Notes: generated by a model not told the origin, from the letters alone. A stretch of 64,000 nt of DNA from Pseudomonas sp. SG20056 (GCF_031764535.1 NZ_CP134499.1:3100001-3164000); one strand, 5' to 3'. Positions 1 through 8,978 are shown, numbered from the stretch's first letter. A program made the numbers and translations.

Positions 1-181
1 CAACCGGCAGCAGATCGATGCCAGCGTCCTTCTGCAGCTGCCAGTGGGCGGCGCGCAGTTCACGACCTACAGCCCGCAGGCCGGCCTCGTCCAGTTCGCC
101 CTTCCAGTAGTCCTCCAGGGCTTTTTTCAGTTCACGGTCGCGACCGATACGCGGAAAACCAAGGGAATGGGACAGGGCCAT
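1..181 (-). CDS. metE: Cobalamin-independent methionine synthase MetE, N-terminal fragment
   Basis: Only the first 60 codons are inside the window; the gene continues past base 1. MetE (5-methyltetrahydropteroyltriglutamate-homocysteine methyltransferase) makes methionine from homocysteine in the cytoplasm without vitamin B12. The protein begins [20 protein letters not shown], the usual MetE start, in which the GxPRxGxxRELK segment helps bind the folate. The start ATG (179-181) has a GGAG sequence a few bases upstream. The gene is divergent from metR, whose product is the classical activator of metE. The catalytic C-terminal half is not visible, so integrity cannot be judged. Confidence 0.93.
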   Translation of the reverse strand, partial: MALSHSLGFPRIGRDRELKKALEDYWKGELDEAGLRAVGRELRAAHWQLQKDAGIDLLPV

Positions 182-238
182 GTCAGAACGCTCCAGCAGA
201 TCAATAAGATGCTGGCTATTCTCGGCACCCCGCCTAAG

Positions 239-251
239 TGAGACAAACTCA
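239..251. promoter_or_regulatory. Candidate MetR operator between metE and metR
   Basis: TGAG-ACAAA-CTCA is a perfect 4+4 dyad with a 5-base spacer inside the 150-bp divergent region. It resembles the enterobacterial MetR consensus TGAA-N5-TTCA in spacing and symmetry. Placement between the regulator and its expected target supports the call; binding is inferred. Confidence 0.5.
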
Positions 252-331
252 ATCTATTCGCCTTGATCTATAGTTTTACTCATGTTCTGCTTGTCGCTAG
301 AACGCCGACCCGCCAAACACCGAGGCCCGCC

Positions 332-1252
332 ATGCTCGAATTGCGCCACCTGAAAACCCTGCATGCCCTGCGCGAAAGCGAAAGCCTGGTGGATGCCGCC
401 GAACGCCTGCACCTCACGCAATCAGCGCTGTCGCACCAGTTCAAGGAGTTGGAAGAGCGTCTGGGCATGCCGCTGTTCGTGCGCAAAACCAAGCCCGTGC
501 GTTTCACCAGCGCCGGCCTGCGCCTGTTGCAGCTATCCGACACGGTATTGCCGCTGCTGCGCGGTGCCGAGCGTGATTTAGCCCGCCTGGCCGGTGGCAC
601 CGCCGGCCGTCTGCACATGGCCATCGAATGCCACAGCTGCTTCCAGTGGCTGATGCCGACCATCGACCAGTTCCGCGATGCTTGGCCGGAAGTGGAACTG
701 GACCTGGCCTCGGGCTTCTCCTTCGCCCCACTGCCCGCCCTGGCCCGCGGTGATCTGGACCTGGTGGTAACCAGCGATCCACTGGAGCTGGCCGGCATCA
801 CCTATGTGCCGCTGTTTACCTATGAAGCCATGCTCGCCGTGGCCAACCAGCATCCGCTGGCCAGCAAACCGTGCATCAAGCCGCAGGACCTGGCCACGGA
901 AACCCTGATCACCTACCCGGTGGAACGCGACCGCCTGGACATCTTCACCCGCTTCCTTGAGCCGGCGGATGTCGAACCAGCGCAGGTGCGCACCTCCGAG
1001 CTGACGGTGATGATGATGCAACTGGTGGCCAGCGGTCGCGGCGTGTGTGGTCTGCCCAACTGGGCGCTGCATGAATACAGTTCGCGTGGCTACGTGACGG
1101 CAAAACGCCTGGGCGATAAGGGCCTATTCGCCACCCTGTACGCCGGCATCCGCACCGACATGCTCGACGCGCCGTTTATGCGTGACTTCCTGCTGACCGC
1201 CAAGGACACCTCCTTCGCCAATCTGGAAGGCGTCAGCGTGGCACGCGGCTAA
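332..1252 (+). CDS. metR: LysR-type transcriptional regulator MetR
   Basis: A 306-residue LysR-family regulator that normally activates metE with homocysteine as co-inducer. The N-terminal winged helix-turn-helix covers about residues 1-60 (MLELRHLKTLHALRE start, then LTQSALSHQFKELEERLG recognition region). The remainder is the periplasmic-binding-protein-like effector domain. I chose the ATG at 332 because the protein then begins like other MetR proteins; a TTG at 263 would add 23 residues unlike the family. Divergent orientation against metE is the standard metE-metR arrangement and supports the specific name over a generic LysR call. Confidence 0.92.
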   Translation: MLELRHLKTLHALRESESLVDAAERLHLTQSALSHQFKELEERLGMPLFVRKTKPVRFTSAGLRLLQLSDTVLPLLRGAERDLARLAGGTAGRLHMAIECHSCFQWLMPTIDQFRDAWPEVELDLASGFSFAPLPALARGDLDLVVTSDPLELAGITYVPLFTYEAMLAVANQHPLASKPCIKPQDLATETLITYPVERDRLDIFTRFLEPADVEPAQVRTSELTVMMMQLVASGRGVCGLPNWALHEYSSRGYVTAKRLGDKGLFATLYAGIRTDMLDAPFMRDFLLTAKDTSFANLEGVSVARG

Positions 1253-1288
1253 GCTTGCATAACCCGCCGCCTGAATATCGAGCACTGC

Positions 1289-2053
1289 ATGCGTTGTTTG
1301 CTTTCCGTTTTGCTGCTCTGGGCTGGCCTTTGCCAGCCCCTGCATAGCCAGGAAAAAATACACATCGCCATCGGCGAATGGCCGCCGTTTATCAGCGCAT
1401 CGCTGCCTCACTACGGCGTAGTGCCGCAGTTGATCAGCGAAGTCTTCGCCAGCCAGAACGTCAGCGTGGAATACGGTTTCTTCCCTTGGAAGCGCGCCTA
1501 CACAGAGGTCAAACAGGGTCACTGGCAAGCCTCGGCCATCTGGGGTCGCACGCCGGAGCGCGAGGCCGACTGTCTGTTTTCTGCTGTGGTCTACAGCGAT
1601 GAACTGGTGCTGTTCTACCGTCGCGACAAACCGATCAGCTGGGACGGCCGCCTCGCAGGGGCCGAGCAGCTCAATGGTCTGCGCATCGGCATTCCGTTGG
1701 GATCGGCGAAGATGCCAGTGCTGGAGCAAGCCGAACAGCGCGGCTGGGTGCGGTACGAAGCCAGCGGGGATGAGCTGATCAACCTGCGCAAGCTGGCCGC
1801 CGGGCGCATTGATGCGGTGGACATCGTCAAAGGCTCGGGCAGCCATGTGCTCAGCCAACTCAGCGCCAAGGAACGCGCCCACCTGACCACCACGCAAACC
1901 TACGATACCTGGGATTACCACCTGATTTTCTCCCGCCAGTTGCCTGAGAGCGAACGCCTGCAGCAACTCTTCGATCAGGGCCTGCGCGAGCTGAAAGACA
2001 GCGGCCGTTATGCGCAACTCTGGCAACCACTCAGCACATCACACCATCCTTAA
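1289..2053 (+). CDS. Orphan periplasmic substrate-binding protein (SBP_bac_3 type)
   Basis: A 254-residue exported protein with a signal peptide (about residues 1-20, hydrophobic LLSVLLLWAGLC) followed by a family-3 solute-binding fold: IHIAIGEWPPFI at the start of the mature domain, then a GVVPQLISEVF segment. Proteins like this bind small polar ligands in the periplasm. No ABC permease or ATPase gene is adjacent, so it may not serve an importer. It lies 36 bases after metR on the same strand and could share its transcript. Ligand unknown. Two further proteins of this type lie in the window (31559-32446, 46455-47177). Confidence 0.75.
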   Translation: MRCLLSVLLLWAGLCQPLHSQEKIHIAIGEWPPFISASLPHYGVVPQLISEVFASQNVSVEYGFFPWKRAYTEVKQGHWQASAIWGRTPEREADCLFSAVVYSDELVLFYRRDKPISWDGRLAGAEQLNGLRIGIPLGSAKMPVLEQAEQRGWVRYEASGDELINLRKLAAGRIDAVDIVKGSGSHVLSQLSAKERAHLTTTQTYDTWDYHLIFSRQLPESERLQQLFDQGLRELKDSGRYAQLWQPLSTSHHP

Positions 2054-2108
2054 ACGCTGATCCATCCAATCACGGCAAAGCCTGTTACAACTGCCGGCTT
2101 GCCGCATC

Positions 2109-2141
2109 GTGACCAACAGTCATAGCATGACCGCCGGTCAC
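2109..2141. promoter_or_regulatory. 33-bp near-perfect dyad, likely TetR operator
   Basis: Arms GTGACC-N4-GTCAT and ATGAC-N4-GGTCAC flank a central AGC. The 15-base arms match at 12 positions. Read differently, it is two TGAC-N5-GTCA palindromes whose centres are 18 bp apart. It lies immediately upstream of the TetR gene, fitting autorepression and control of the pump genes downstream. Binding is inferred. Confidence 0.6.
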
Positions 2142-2159
2142 AACCTCCGACAAATCCGT

Positions 2160-2816
2160 ATGCGCTACCAAGATCAACTCTTCGAACAACGTGAGAACGC
2201 CCTCCTAGACGCGGCCCGCCAGCTGTTTGCCGAGCAGCCCTGGGATCGCGTGACGATTGCCGAAGTGGCGCTTGCCGCCGGCATCGGCAAAGGCACGGTG
2301 TACAAGCACTTCCCCAGCAAGGAAGCGCTGTATGCGCGCCTGGTGCTCGACCTCAGCCGCGCCAACCTGCTGGAACTGCGCCAGCTGCATGCCGCCAGCC
2401 CCGCACAGGACGCCATGCGCCGGGTGATCCACCGCGCCTTCGAGCAGATGCTGGCCAACCCGATCCAGGCGCAGCTGTGCCTGCACTGCGACCGCCCGGA
2501 GTTTCAGGAGCGCCTGGAAAGCCCGTACCGCCAGCAATTCCTCGATATAGAGCGCGAATTCCAGCTGTTCTTCAGCGACATGCTCGGCGTGGCCCTGAAC
2601 AACCAGGCGCTGAGCCAGAGCGACTGTCAGAACCTGTTGTGGGGCGTGGAAGCCTGCGTCAACGGGGTAATGGCACGCATCGCCTCCGGTGGCTTTGCCC
2701 ACTGGGCCGAGCCGATTGCCCTGGATGAGTACTTCGCCCGCGTCACCGATTTCATCATTGCTGGCCTGCGCACTCAGGCCGCCGAACTGCTTGCTCAACC
2801 CCATTGCCACGAGTAA
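2160..2816 (+). CDS. TetR/AcrR-family repressor of the adjacent RND pump
   Basis: A 218-residue TetR-family protein. The helix-turn-helix is clear near residues 25-50 (VTIAEVALAAGIGKGTVYKHF). The C-terminal part is the variable ligand-binding/dimer domain. The start is uncertain: GTG at 2109 and ATG at 2127 are also in frame, but both lie inside a strong dyad that looks like the operator, and no start has a convincing ribosome site, so I prefer the ATG at 2160. The gene is followed after 5 bases by the efflux adaptor, so regulator and pump are probably one operon that the repressor controls itself. The inducer is unknown. Confidence 0.85.
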   Translation: MRYQDQLFEQRENALLDAARQLFAEQPWDRVTIAEVALAAGIGKGTVYKHFPSKEALYARLVLDLSRANLLELRQLHAASPAQDAMRRVIHRAFEQMLANPIQAQLCLHCDRPEFQERLESPYRQQFLDIEREFQLFFSDMLGVALNNQALSQSDCQNLLWGVEACVNGVMARIASGGFAHWAEPIALDEYFARVTDFIIAGLRTQAAELLAQPHCHE

Positions 2817-2821
2817 CCACC

Positions 2822-3904
2822 ATGTTCAGTCAGCTGTCCAAACGCCCCTGGTTGATCGCCGTCGCCATCAGTCTGCTGCTCGTGCTGTGGCTGTTCAGCG
2901 GCTCGCTGTTCAAGACCCAGGAAACCGCCACCGCCGATGCGCCAGTGGCGGAAAAGGGTCTGACCAAGGTTGAAGTGCAGTGGCTGGAAGCCAGCCCGAT
3001 GCAGCGCCAGCATGTGGTGCAAGGGCAGATCGAAGCCTGGCGCCGGGTCGAGCTGCGTTCGCAGATCAGCGGCACGGTGACGCGCCTGGATCAGGACAAA
3101 GGCAACCCGGTCAAGCAGGGTCAGTTGCTGCTCAGCCTCTCCACCGACAACCGCCCGGCCCAAGTGGCCAAGGGCGAGGCCGATGTACGCCAGCGCGCCG
3201 CCGACGCCAGCGCCGCCGAACGCCTGCGTGAACGCAACCTGGTTTCCACCAATGAACTGATCCGCCTGCAGAGCGAACTGGCCAAAGCCCGCGCCGAACT
3301 CGACCTGGCACGCATCCAGCTGGGCAACACGCAGATCAACGCGCCGTTTGCCGGGGTGTATGACCAGCGCATGGTCGAGCTGGGTGATTTCGTTCAGCCG
3401 GGGCAAAGCTTGCTGACCCTGGTGGACATCAGCCAGCTCAAGGTCAGTGCGCAGATTGCCCAGCAGGAAGTCACCCAACTCAAGCTGGGGCAGCCGGTGA
3501 AGGTCGAATTGCTCGACGGCCGCGAATTACAGGGTGAATTGCACTTTATTGCCGCTGCCGCCGACCCGGGTTCACGCAGCTTCCGCATCGAGGTCAAGGT
3601 CGCCAACCCGCAGGCCCTGCGCTTGGCGGGCGCCAGCGCGACCCTGCATGTACAGACCGGCGAAGCCCTGGCCCATCGCCTGTCGCCCGCCCTGCTGAGC
3701 CTGGATAAAGCCGGCCGGCATGGCGTCAAGTGGGTTAACGAGCAGCAACAGGTGGAGTTCACGCCCGTGCAGCTGATCAGCGTCGACAACCAGGGCGCCT
3801 GGGTCAGCGGCCTGCCTAACAAGGTCGCCTTGATCACCCTCGGTCAGGGCTTTGTCGAGCCGGGCCAGCAGGTGATCAGCCAGCTGGCCAAAGGGGGTAG
3901 CTGA
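2822..3904 (+). CDS. RND efflux periplasmic adaptor (membrane fusion protein)
   Basis: A 360-residue HlyD/AcrA-type adaptor with one N-terminal membrane segment (about residues 10-25). It links an inner-membrane RND pump to an outer-membrane channel. It contains a biotinyl-lipoyl half (VELRSQISGTVTRL and NTQINAPFAGVYDQRMVELG), a short coiled-coil hairpin rich in Ala, Arg and Glu, and a beta-barrel region. I chose the ATG at 2822, with GAG upstream, over a TTG six codons earlier. It sits 5 bases after the TetR gene and its stop is one base before the RND start codon, so translation of the two pump genes is probably coupled. Confidence 0.88.
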   Translation: MFSQLSKRPWLIAVAISLLLVLWLFSGSLFKTQETATADAPVAEKGLTKVEVQWLEASPMQRQHVVQGQIEAWRRVELRSQISGTVTRLDQDKGNPVKQGQLLLSLSTDNRPAQVAKGEADVRQRAADASAAERLRERNLVSTNELIRLQSELAKARAELDLARIQLGNTQINAPFAGVYDQRMVELGDFVQPGQSLLTLVDISQLKVSAQIAQQEVTQLKLGQPVKVELLDGRELQGELHFIAAAADPGSRSFRIEVKVANPQALRLAGASATLHVQTGEALAHRLSPALLSLDKAGRHGVKWVNEQQQVEFTPVQLISVDNQGAWVSGLPNKVALITLGQGFVEPGQQVISQLAKGGS

Positions 3905-3905
3905 T

Positions 3906-6900
3906 ATGCACGGCCTGATCGCTGCGGCGCTGGACCGCAGCCGCACCAGCCTGCTGGTGCTGCTATTTCTTATGCTGGGCGGACTGACGGCGTATTTCGC
4001 CATCCCCAAGGAAGCCAATCCGGATGTCAGCATCCCAATCATCTATGTTTCGGTAACCCTCGAAGGCATCAGCCCGGAAGACGCAGAGCGCCTGCTGGTT
4101 CGCCCCCTGGAGCAGGAGCTGCGCAGCCTCGAAGGGGTCAAGGAAATGCGTTCCATGGCCAGCGAAGGCCATGCCTCGGTAACCCTGGAGTTCGACGCCG
4201 GCTTCAACGCCAAGTTGGCCCTGGCCGATGTGCGTGAGAAGGTTGATACCGCCCGCAGCAAGCTGCCAGAGGAAGCCGAGGAACCGACAGTCAATGAAGT
4301 CAACGTGGCGCTGTTTCCGGTGCTGTCGATTGGCCTGTCCGGGCCGATTGCCGAAACCGAATTGGTCTACATCGCCCGGCGCCTGAAAGAGAACGTCGAA
4401 GGCATCGCCGAAGTGTTGTCGGTGGAAATCGGCGGCGACCGCGAAGACCTGCTGGAAATCGTCGTAGACCCACAGGTGCTCGACAGCTACGGCATTGACT
4501 ACAACGAGCTGTTCAACCTGGTTAGCCGCAACAACCGCCTGGTCGCAGCTGGCAGCCTGGACACCGGTGCCGGGCGCATGAGCATGAAAGTGCCCGGGGT
4601 AATCGAAGACCTCGAAGACGTACTGTCCATGCCGATCAAGGTGGTCGGCGACAGCGTGGTGACCTTCGGCGACGTTGCCACCATTCACCGCACCTTCAAG
4701 GACCCCACCGGTTACGCGCGGATCAATGGCCAACCGGCGGTGGTACTGGAGGTGTCCAAGCGCAGCGGCGCGAACATCATCGACACCATCGAGCAGGTCA
4801 AGGCGTTGATGGTCAAAGCCCAGCCACTGCTGCCCGAAGGCCTCAAGGTCAGCTACATCATGGATCAGTCGCAGCAGGTGCAGAGCATGCTCAGCGACCT
4901 GCTCAACAACGTGATGACCGCCATCGTGCTGGTGCTGATTCTGGTGGTGGCGAGCATGGGCATGCGCTCGGCGCTATTAGTCGGGCTGACCATTCCGGGG
5001 GCTTTTCTCAGCGGCATCCTGCTGATCTGGATGCTCGGTTTCACCCTGAATATCGTCGTGCTGTTTAGCCTGATTCTGGTCGCCGGCATGCTGGTGGACG
5101 GCGCCATCGTCGTCTCCGAACTGGCCGACCGCTACCTGCACCAAGGGCAATCGCCGCGCCAGGCCTGGGCTAACGCCGCCACGCGAATGGCCTGGCCAGT
5201 GATCGCCTCCACCGCCACCACCCTGGTGGTGTTTCTGCCGCTGCTGTTCTGGCCCGGTGTGGTCGGCCAGTTTATGAAATACCTGCCGGCCACGGTGATC
5301 GTCTGCCTGCTCGCTTCGCTGGCCATGGCCCTGGTGTTTTTGCCGGTGCTCGGCGCCGTCACTGGCGGCCAACCCCTGCCGCAAGCCACCCAGCCTGGCC
5401 TTGGCGCCGTCGGTTATCGCCGCCTGCTCGGCACCTTGCTGAAGCGCCCTGGGCTGACCCTGCTGGGTATGCTCGCGCTGATTGCACTGATCTACACCGC
5501 CTATGGCCGCTTCAACCATGGCGTGGAGTTCTTCCCCGAAGTCGAACCGGAGAACGCCCAGATCTGGTTGCGCGCCCGTGGCGATCTATCAGTGCAGGAG
5601 AAAGACGCCCTGCTGCAGCAGGTAGAGAAACGTCTGCTCGGCATGAGCGAGGTCAAGGCGCTGTACGCCCGCTCCCTGGCGCAACCGGATGGGCAGCTCG
5701 GTGCAGACGTGATCGGCACCCTGCAGTTCCAGTTTGTCGAATGGCATGAACGGCGTTCAGCCGGCAAGATTCTTGCCGACATGAGCACGCGCACCGCCGA
5801 TATTCCCGGCATCGTTCTGGAGTTTCGCAAGCAGGAGGAAGGCCCGAGCAGCGGCAAGCCGGTGAAATTGCAGATCAGCTCGCAGGACCCGACCAAGGCC
5901 GATCAGCTGATCGAACAGGTACGCGGCAACATGCAGCGTCTGGGCGGGTTCAAGGATATCGAGGATGACCGCGCCCTGCCGGGCATCGAATGGCGGATCA
6001 AGGTCGACCGCGAAGCAGCTGCGCGTTTCGGTGCAGACGTGCTGAGCGTGGGCAATGCCGTGCAGATGGTCACCAATGGCCTGAAACTGGCCACCTACCG
6101 CCCGGAAGACGCCACCGATGAAGTGGATATCCGCGTGCGCCTGCCAGCCAACTGGCGCTCTCTCGACCAGCTCGGCCGGCTGACCCTGAACACACCGGCC
6201 GGGCAGATTCCGCTGAGCAACTTCGTCTCGCTGCAACAAGCGCCGAAGGTCGGCACCCTGCGCCGGGTCGACGGCAACCGCACCATTACCCTGCAAGCCG
6301 ACATCGCCGAAGGCGCACGCCTGGACGAACGCCTGCAAGCCTTGCGCAAGGCCATGGGCGAGGTGCCCAGCGATGTACAGGTGAAGTTTGCAGGCGAGGA
6401 CGCCGACCAGCGTGAAGCGGCAACCTTCCTTGGCACGGCCTTTGTGGTGGCGATCTTCCTGATGTTCATTATCCTGGTGACGCAGTTCAACAGCATCTAT
6501 CAGTCGCTGCTGGTGCTCTCGGCCATCGTGCTGTCCACCGCCGGGGTGCTGATGGGGCTGCTGGTAAACGGCCAGTCGTTCGGCATCGTCATGGTCGGCA
6601 TGGGCCTGATCGCCCTGGCGGGCATTGTGGTGAACAACAACATCATCCTCATCGACACCTACAACCAGCTACGCCGCCAGGGCCTGGAACCGCGTGAGGC
6701 GGCGCTGGAAACCGGCAGCCTGCGCCTGCGCCCGGTGCTGCTCACCGCCGTGACCACGGTGCTCGGGCTGGTGCCGATGGTAATCGGGGTCAACGTCGAT
6801 CTGCTCACCCCCAGCCTGGGCTTTGGTGCGCCGTCGACCCAATGGTGGACCCAGCTGTCCAGCGCGATTGCCGGTGGCCTGACCTTCGCCACCGTGTTGA

Positions 6901-7052
6901 CCTTGCTGTTGACGCCTTGCCTGCTGGTACTTGGCTCGCGCTTCGAACGTCGCCCGCCGCCGCTGGAAACCTTCGACGACGACCTGCTCGACTTGCCGGA
7001 GCACCTACTGGCCAGTGCCACCGGCAAGGTCGAGCTGCAACGCACGCCCTAA
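3906..7052 (+). CDS. RND-family efflux permease with atypical proton-relay residues
   Basis: A 1048-residue inner-membrane RND transporter with the usual duplicated plan: TM1, a large periplasmic loop, TM2-6, TM7, a second loop and TM8-12. It should export drugs or other amphiphilic compounds using the proton gradient with the adaptor encoded just upstream. The TM4 signature reads LVDGAIVVSE, so only D398 of the usual Asp-Asp pair remains and residue 399 is Gly. The TM10 position normally held by Lys (GLLAKNA in AcrB) reads GIVVNNN, with N910. These look like features of a sub-clade, not damage. No outer-membrane channel gene lies nearby, so a TolC/OprM-like protein elsewhere is presumably shared. 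Confidence 0.9.
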   Translation: MHGLIAAALDRSRTSLLVLLFLMLGGLTAYFAIPKEANPDVSIPIIYVSVTLEGISPEDAERLLVRPLEQELRSLEGVKEMRSMASEGHASVTLEFDAGFNAKLALADVREKVDTARSKLPEEAEEPTVNEVNVALFPVLSIGLSGPIAETELVYIARRLKENVEGIAEVLSVEIGGDREDLLEIVVDPQVLDSYGIDYNELFNLVSRNNRLVAAGSLDTGAGRMSMKVPGVIEDLEDVLSMPIKVVGDSVVTFGDVATIHRTFKDPTGYARINGQPAVVLEVSKRSGANIIDTIEQVKALMVKAQPLLPEGLKVSYIMDQSQQVQSMLSDLLNNVMTAIVLVLILVVASMGMRSALLVGLTIPGAFLSGILLIWMLGFTLNIVVLFSLILVAGMLVDGAIVVSELADRYLHQGQSPRQAWANAATRMAWPVIASTATTLVVFLPLLFWPGVVGQFMKYLPATVIVCLLASLAMALVFLPVLGAVTGGQPLPQATQPGLGAVGYRRLLGTLLKRPGLTLLGMLALIALIYTAYGRFNHGVEFFPEVEPENAQIWLRARGDLSVQEKDALLQQVEKRLLGMSEVKALYARSLAQPDGQLGADVIGTLQFQFVEWHERRSAGKILADMSTRTADIPGIVLEFRKQEEGPSSGKPVKLQISSQDPTKADQLIEQVRGNMQRLGGFKDIEDDRALPGIEWRIKVDREAAARFGADVLSVGNAVQMVTNGLKLATYRPEDATDEVDIRVRLPANWRSLDQLGRLTLNTPAGQIPLSNFVSLQQAPKVGTLRRVDGNRTITLQADIAEGARLDERLQALRKAMGEVPSDVQVKFAGEDADQREAATFLGTAFVVAIFLMFIILVTQFNSIYQSLLVLSAIVLSTAGVLMGLLVNGQSFGIVMVGMGLIALAGIVVNNNIILIDTYNQLRRQGLEPREAALETGSLRLRPVLLTAVTTVLGLVPMVIGVNVDLLTPSLGFGAPSTQWWTQLSSAIAGGLTFATVLTLLLTPCLLVLGSRFERRPPPLETFDDDLLDLPEHLLASATGKVELQRTP

Positions 7053-7059
7053 GCTGTTC

Positions 7060-7083
7060 GCCCAGGCCAGCAATGGCCTGGGC
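7060..7083 (+). terminator. Hairpin after the RND operon
   Basis: GCCCAGGCC and GGCCTGGGC form a perfect 9-bp stem with a 6-base loop, starting 8 bases after the permease stop. No T-run follows, so it may stabilise the transcript end or act weakly as a terminator. Confidence 0.45.
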
Positions 7084-7177
7084 ATGGCGCCCCCAACGAA
7101 AGCCTGGACTGCCGATTGCGACTGGGTAGTCGGCGCAACAGGCCGTACACTCGACGCACTATTGTCGAGGGCCCACC

Positions 7178-7918
7178 ATGCGCACGCTTTATCAGTTCCC
7201 GATTTCCCACTACTGCGAAAAAACCCGCTGGCACCTGGATCACAAGGGCCTCGACTTTCAGGTGGACAACCTCTTCCCCGGCCTGCATCGGCTGAAAAGC
7301 AAGCGCCTGGCCAATATCGTCACCCTGCCGATCCTCAAGGACGGCGACAAGACGATCGGTGACTCCACCGAGATCGCCCTGTACCTGGAACAACATTATC
7401 CCGAGCGCCCGTTACTGCCTGCCGATGCCGCGCAACGGGCCGAGGTGCTGGAACTGGAAGCGCATTTCGACCATATGGGCGTGCATGTGCGCCGCTGGTT
7501 GTATGGCCAGATCAAGCAATGGGATTCGGTGATGCATGCCATGCTCAAGGTCTACCGCCCGCTGCTGGGTTTGCGCGACCTGATGAAACCGGTGCTGATC
7601 AACGGCGTACAGCGCCTGTATGGGGTAACGCCACAGCGCGTGGCGAAATCTCAGGCTGAACTGCTTGAAGGCCTGGCGTTGATCGAGTCGCGTATCCACG
7701 GCGATCCATCACGCTATCTGGTCGGTGAGCAACTGACCCTGGCCGACATCAGCGCCGCCGCGCTGTTCGCCCCGCTGTTCACACCTGCCGGCACACCATG
7801 GGAAGGCATTGTCGGGCACGATGCCAAGACTCAGTCCTTCCTCGATGAGCTGCACGCCCACCCGGCCGGTCAGTGGGTGATGCGCCGCTATGCCGAAGAT
7901 CGCCAGCGTCGCAGCTGA
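7178..7918 (+). CDS. Glutathione S-transferase family protein
   Basis: A 246-residue cytosolic protein with an N-terminal thioredoxin-like GST domain: LYQFPISHYCEKTRWHLDHK near the start, a cis-Pro loop in VTLPILKDG and the glutathione-contact DSTEIALYLEQ at about residues 65-75. A helical C-terminal domain contains the usual LTLADISAAALFAP segment near residue 190. Such enzymes conjugate glutathione to electrophiles or reduce disulfides; the Cys in SHYC suggests an Omega/Beta-like or reductase activity. The substrate is not inferable. The cupin gene follows after 25 bases on the same strand. Confidence 0.87.
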   Translation: MRTLYQFPISHYCEKTRWHLDHKGLDFQVDNLFPGLHRLKSKRLANIVTLPILKDGDKTIGDSTEIALYLEQHYPERPLLPADAAQRAEVLELEAHFDHMGVHVRRWLYGQIKQWDSVMHAMLKVYRPLLGLRDLMKPVLINGVQRLYGVTPQRVAKSQAELLEGLALIESRIHGDPSRYLVGEQLTLADISAAALFAPLFTPAGTPWEGIVGHDAKTQSFLDELHAHPAGQWVMRRYAEDRQRRS

Positions 7919-7943
7919 GCGGTTTGACTAAAGGATTCACATT

Positions 7944-8273
7944 ATGAACATCAGCGATATCCCATTCGGCGTTACCGACTGGAGTCAGATTGAACGCAGC
8001 GAACATGCCGGCGAGACCGGCATGGCCTACTGGCGCACCCAGGTATTTGGCAGCATCCGCGTGCGCATGGTCGAGTACAGCGCCGGCTACCTGGCCGATC
8101 ATTGGTGCAAGAAAGGCCACATCCTGCTGTGCCTCGAAGGCGAACTGCACACCGAGCTGGAAGATGGTCGGCGCTTTGTGATGACGGCAGGCATGAGCTA
8201 TCAGGTGGCTGATCAAGCTGAAGCGCATCGCTCATCAACCGCCAGCGGGGCGCGGCTGTTTATCGTCGACTGA
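7944..8273 (+). CDS. DHCW-motif cupin-fold protein
   Basis: A 109-residue single-domain cupin. The motif ADHWCKKGHILLCLEGEL (about residues 52-69) supplies the His/Cys/His set that names the DHCW cupin family, and a second strand set follows around GMSYQVADQAEAHRSST. The fold usually binds a metal ion, but no reaction is established for this family. The gene lies 25 bases behind the GST and has AAGGA upstream of its ATG, so the two are probably co-transcribed. It converges on the methyltransferase gene with an 18-base gap containing the palindrome ATCAGGCCTGAT. Confidence 0.85.
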   Translation: MNISDIPFGVTDWSQIERSEHAGETGMAYWRTQVFGSIRVRMVEYSAGYLADHWCKKGHILLCLEGELHTELEDGRRFVMTAGMSYQVADQAEAHRSSTASGARLFIVD

Positions 8274-8291
8274 AGGCTTTATCAGGCCTGA

Positions 8292-8978
8292 TCAGTTGCG
8301 CTCGGAGCTCAGCAGCATCAGCAGCGACACCGGCTGCTCGCTCTCCGGGTGCAACGGCTCCTGTAGCCATTGCAGGCGCCAGCCGGTTTCACTGAACAAC
8401 GCCAGCCAGGACTCCAGCGTGCGGAAGAACCAGGGCATCGGCTGAGCAAAGCCCTCGCCGAAGCCGGCAAAGGTTTCCACCCGCCAACCGTCGCGATAGC
8501 TCGCATCGTTGCAGGCACGCCAGGGATGCAGGGTCTGGATCAGTAAGCGACCGCCCTCCGCCAGTAAACCATGCAAGGCATTCAGGGTCGGTGCCAAGGG
8601 CTCTTCCAGCAGGGCAAAGTTGCACACCAGCACATCGAAACGGCCCAGCAGCTCAGCCTGGCTTTCCAGCTCGGCATAACCACATACGCGGTACTGCGAT
8701 GCACCTGTCGCCGCCTGCTGCGCCACGGCGATCAGCGGGGCGGAAGCGTCCACGCCAACCGCCTCAATGCCATGCTCGACCAGCCCACGGCACAACCAGC
8801 CCTCGCCACAGCCCAGATCCAGCACACGCTTGGGTGCCAGGGCGAGAATCGCCTGAACGATGGCGGCATCAGTCACCAGTCGACGGCTTTCAATGCGCTG
8901 CTCGCGCACGGCCGCCGTCCAGGCATCAGCATTAGCCTGCCAGCTGAGGTTGAGTTGCTCCCGATGGTCGCGCTGCAT
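8292..8978 (-). CDS. Class I SAM-dependent methyltransferase
   Basis: A 228-residue cytosolic methyltransferase. The SAM-binding motif I is VLDLGCGEGWLCRGLVEHG at about residues 54-72, with the acidic ribose contact in VGVDAS about 20 residues on. Motif IV-like FDVLVCNFALLE and the post motif GRLLIQTLHPW follow. It most resembles the UbiE/BioC-like group that methylates small molecules, but the acceptor cannot be deduced. The gene stands alone on the minus strand, convergent with the cupin gene, with about 300 bases upstream separating it from the divergent penicillin-binding protein gene. Confidence 0.86.
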   Translation of the reverse strand: MQRDHREQLNLSWQANADAWTAAVREQRIESRRLVTDAAIVQAILALAPKRVLDLGCGEGWLCRGLVEHGIEAVGVDASAPLIAVAQQAATGASQYRVCGYAELESQAELLGRFDVLVCNFALLEEPLAPTLNALHGLLAEGGRLLIQTLHPWRACNDASYRDGWRVETFAGFGEGFAQPMPWFFRTLESWLALFSETGWRLQWLQEPLHPESEQPVSLLMLLSSERN

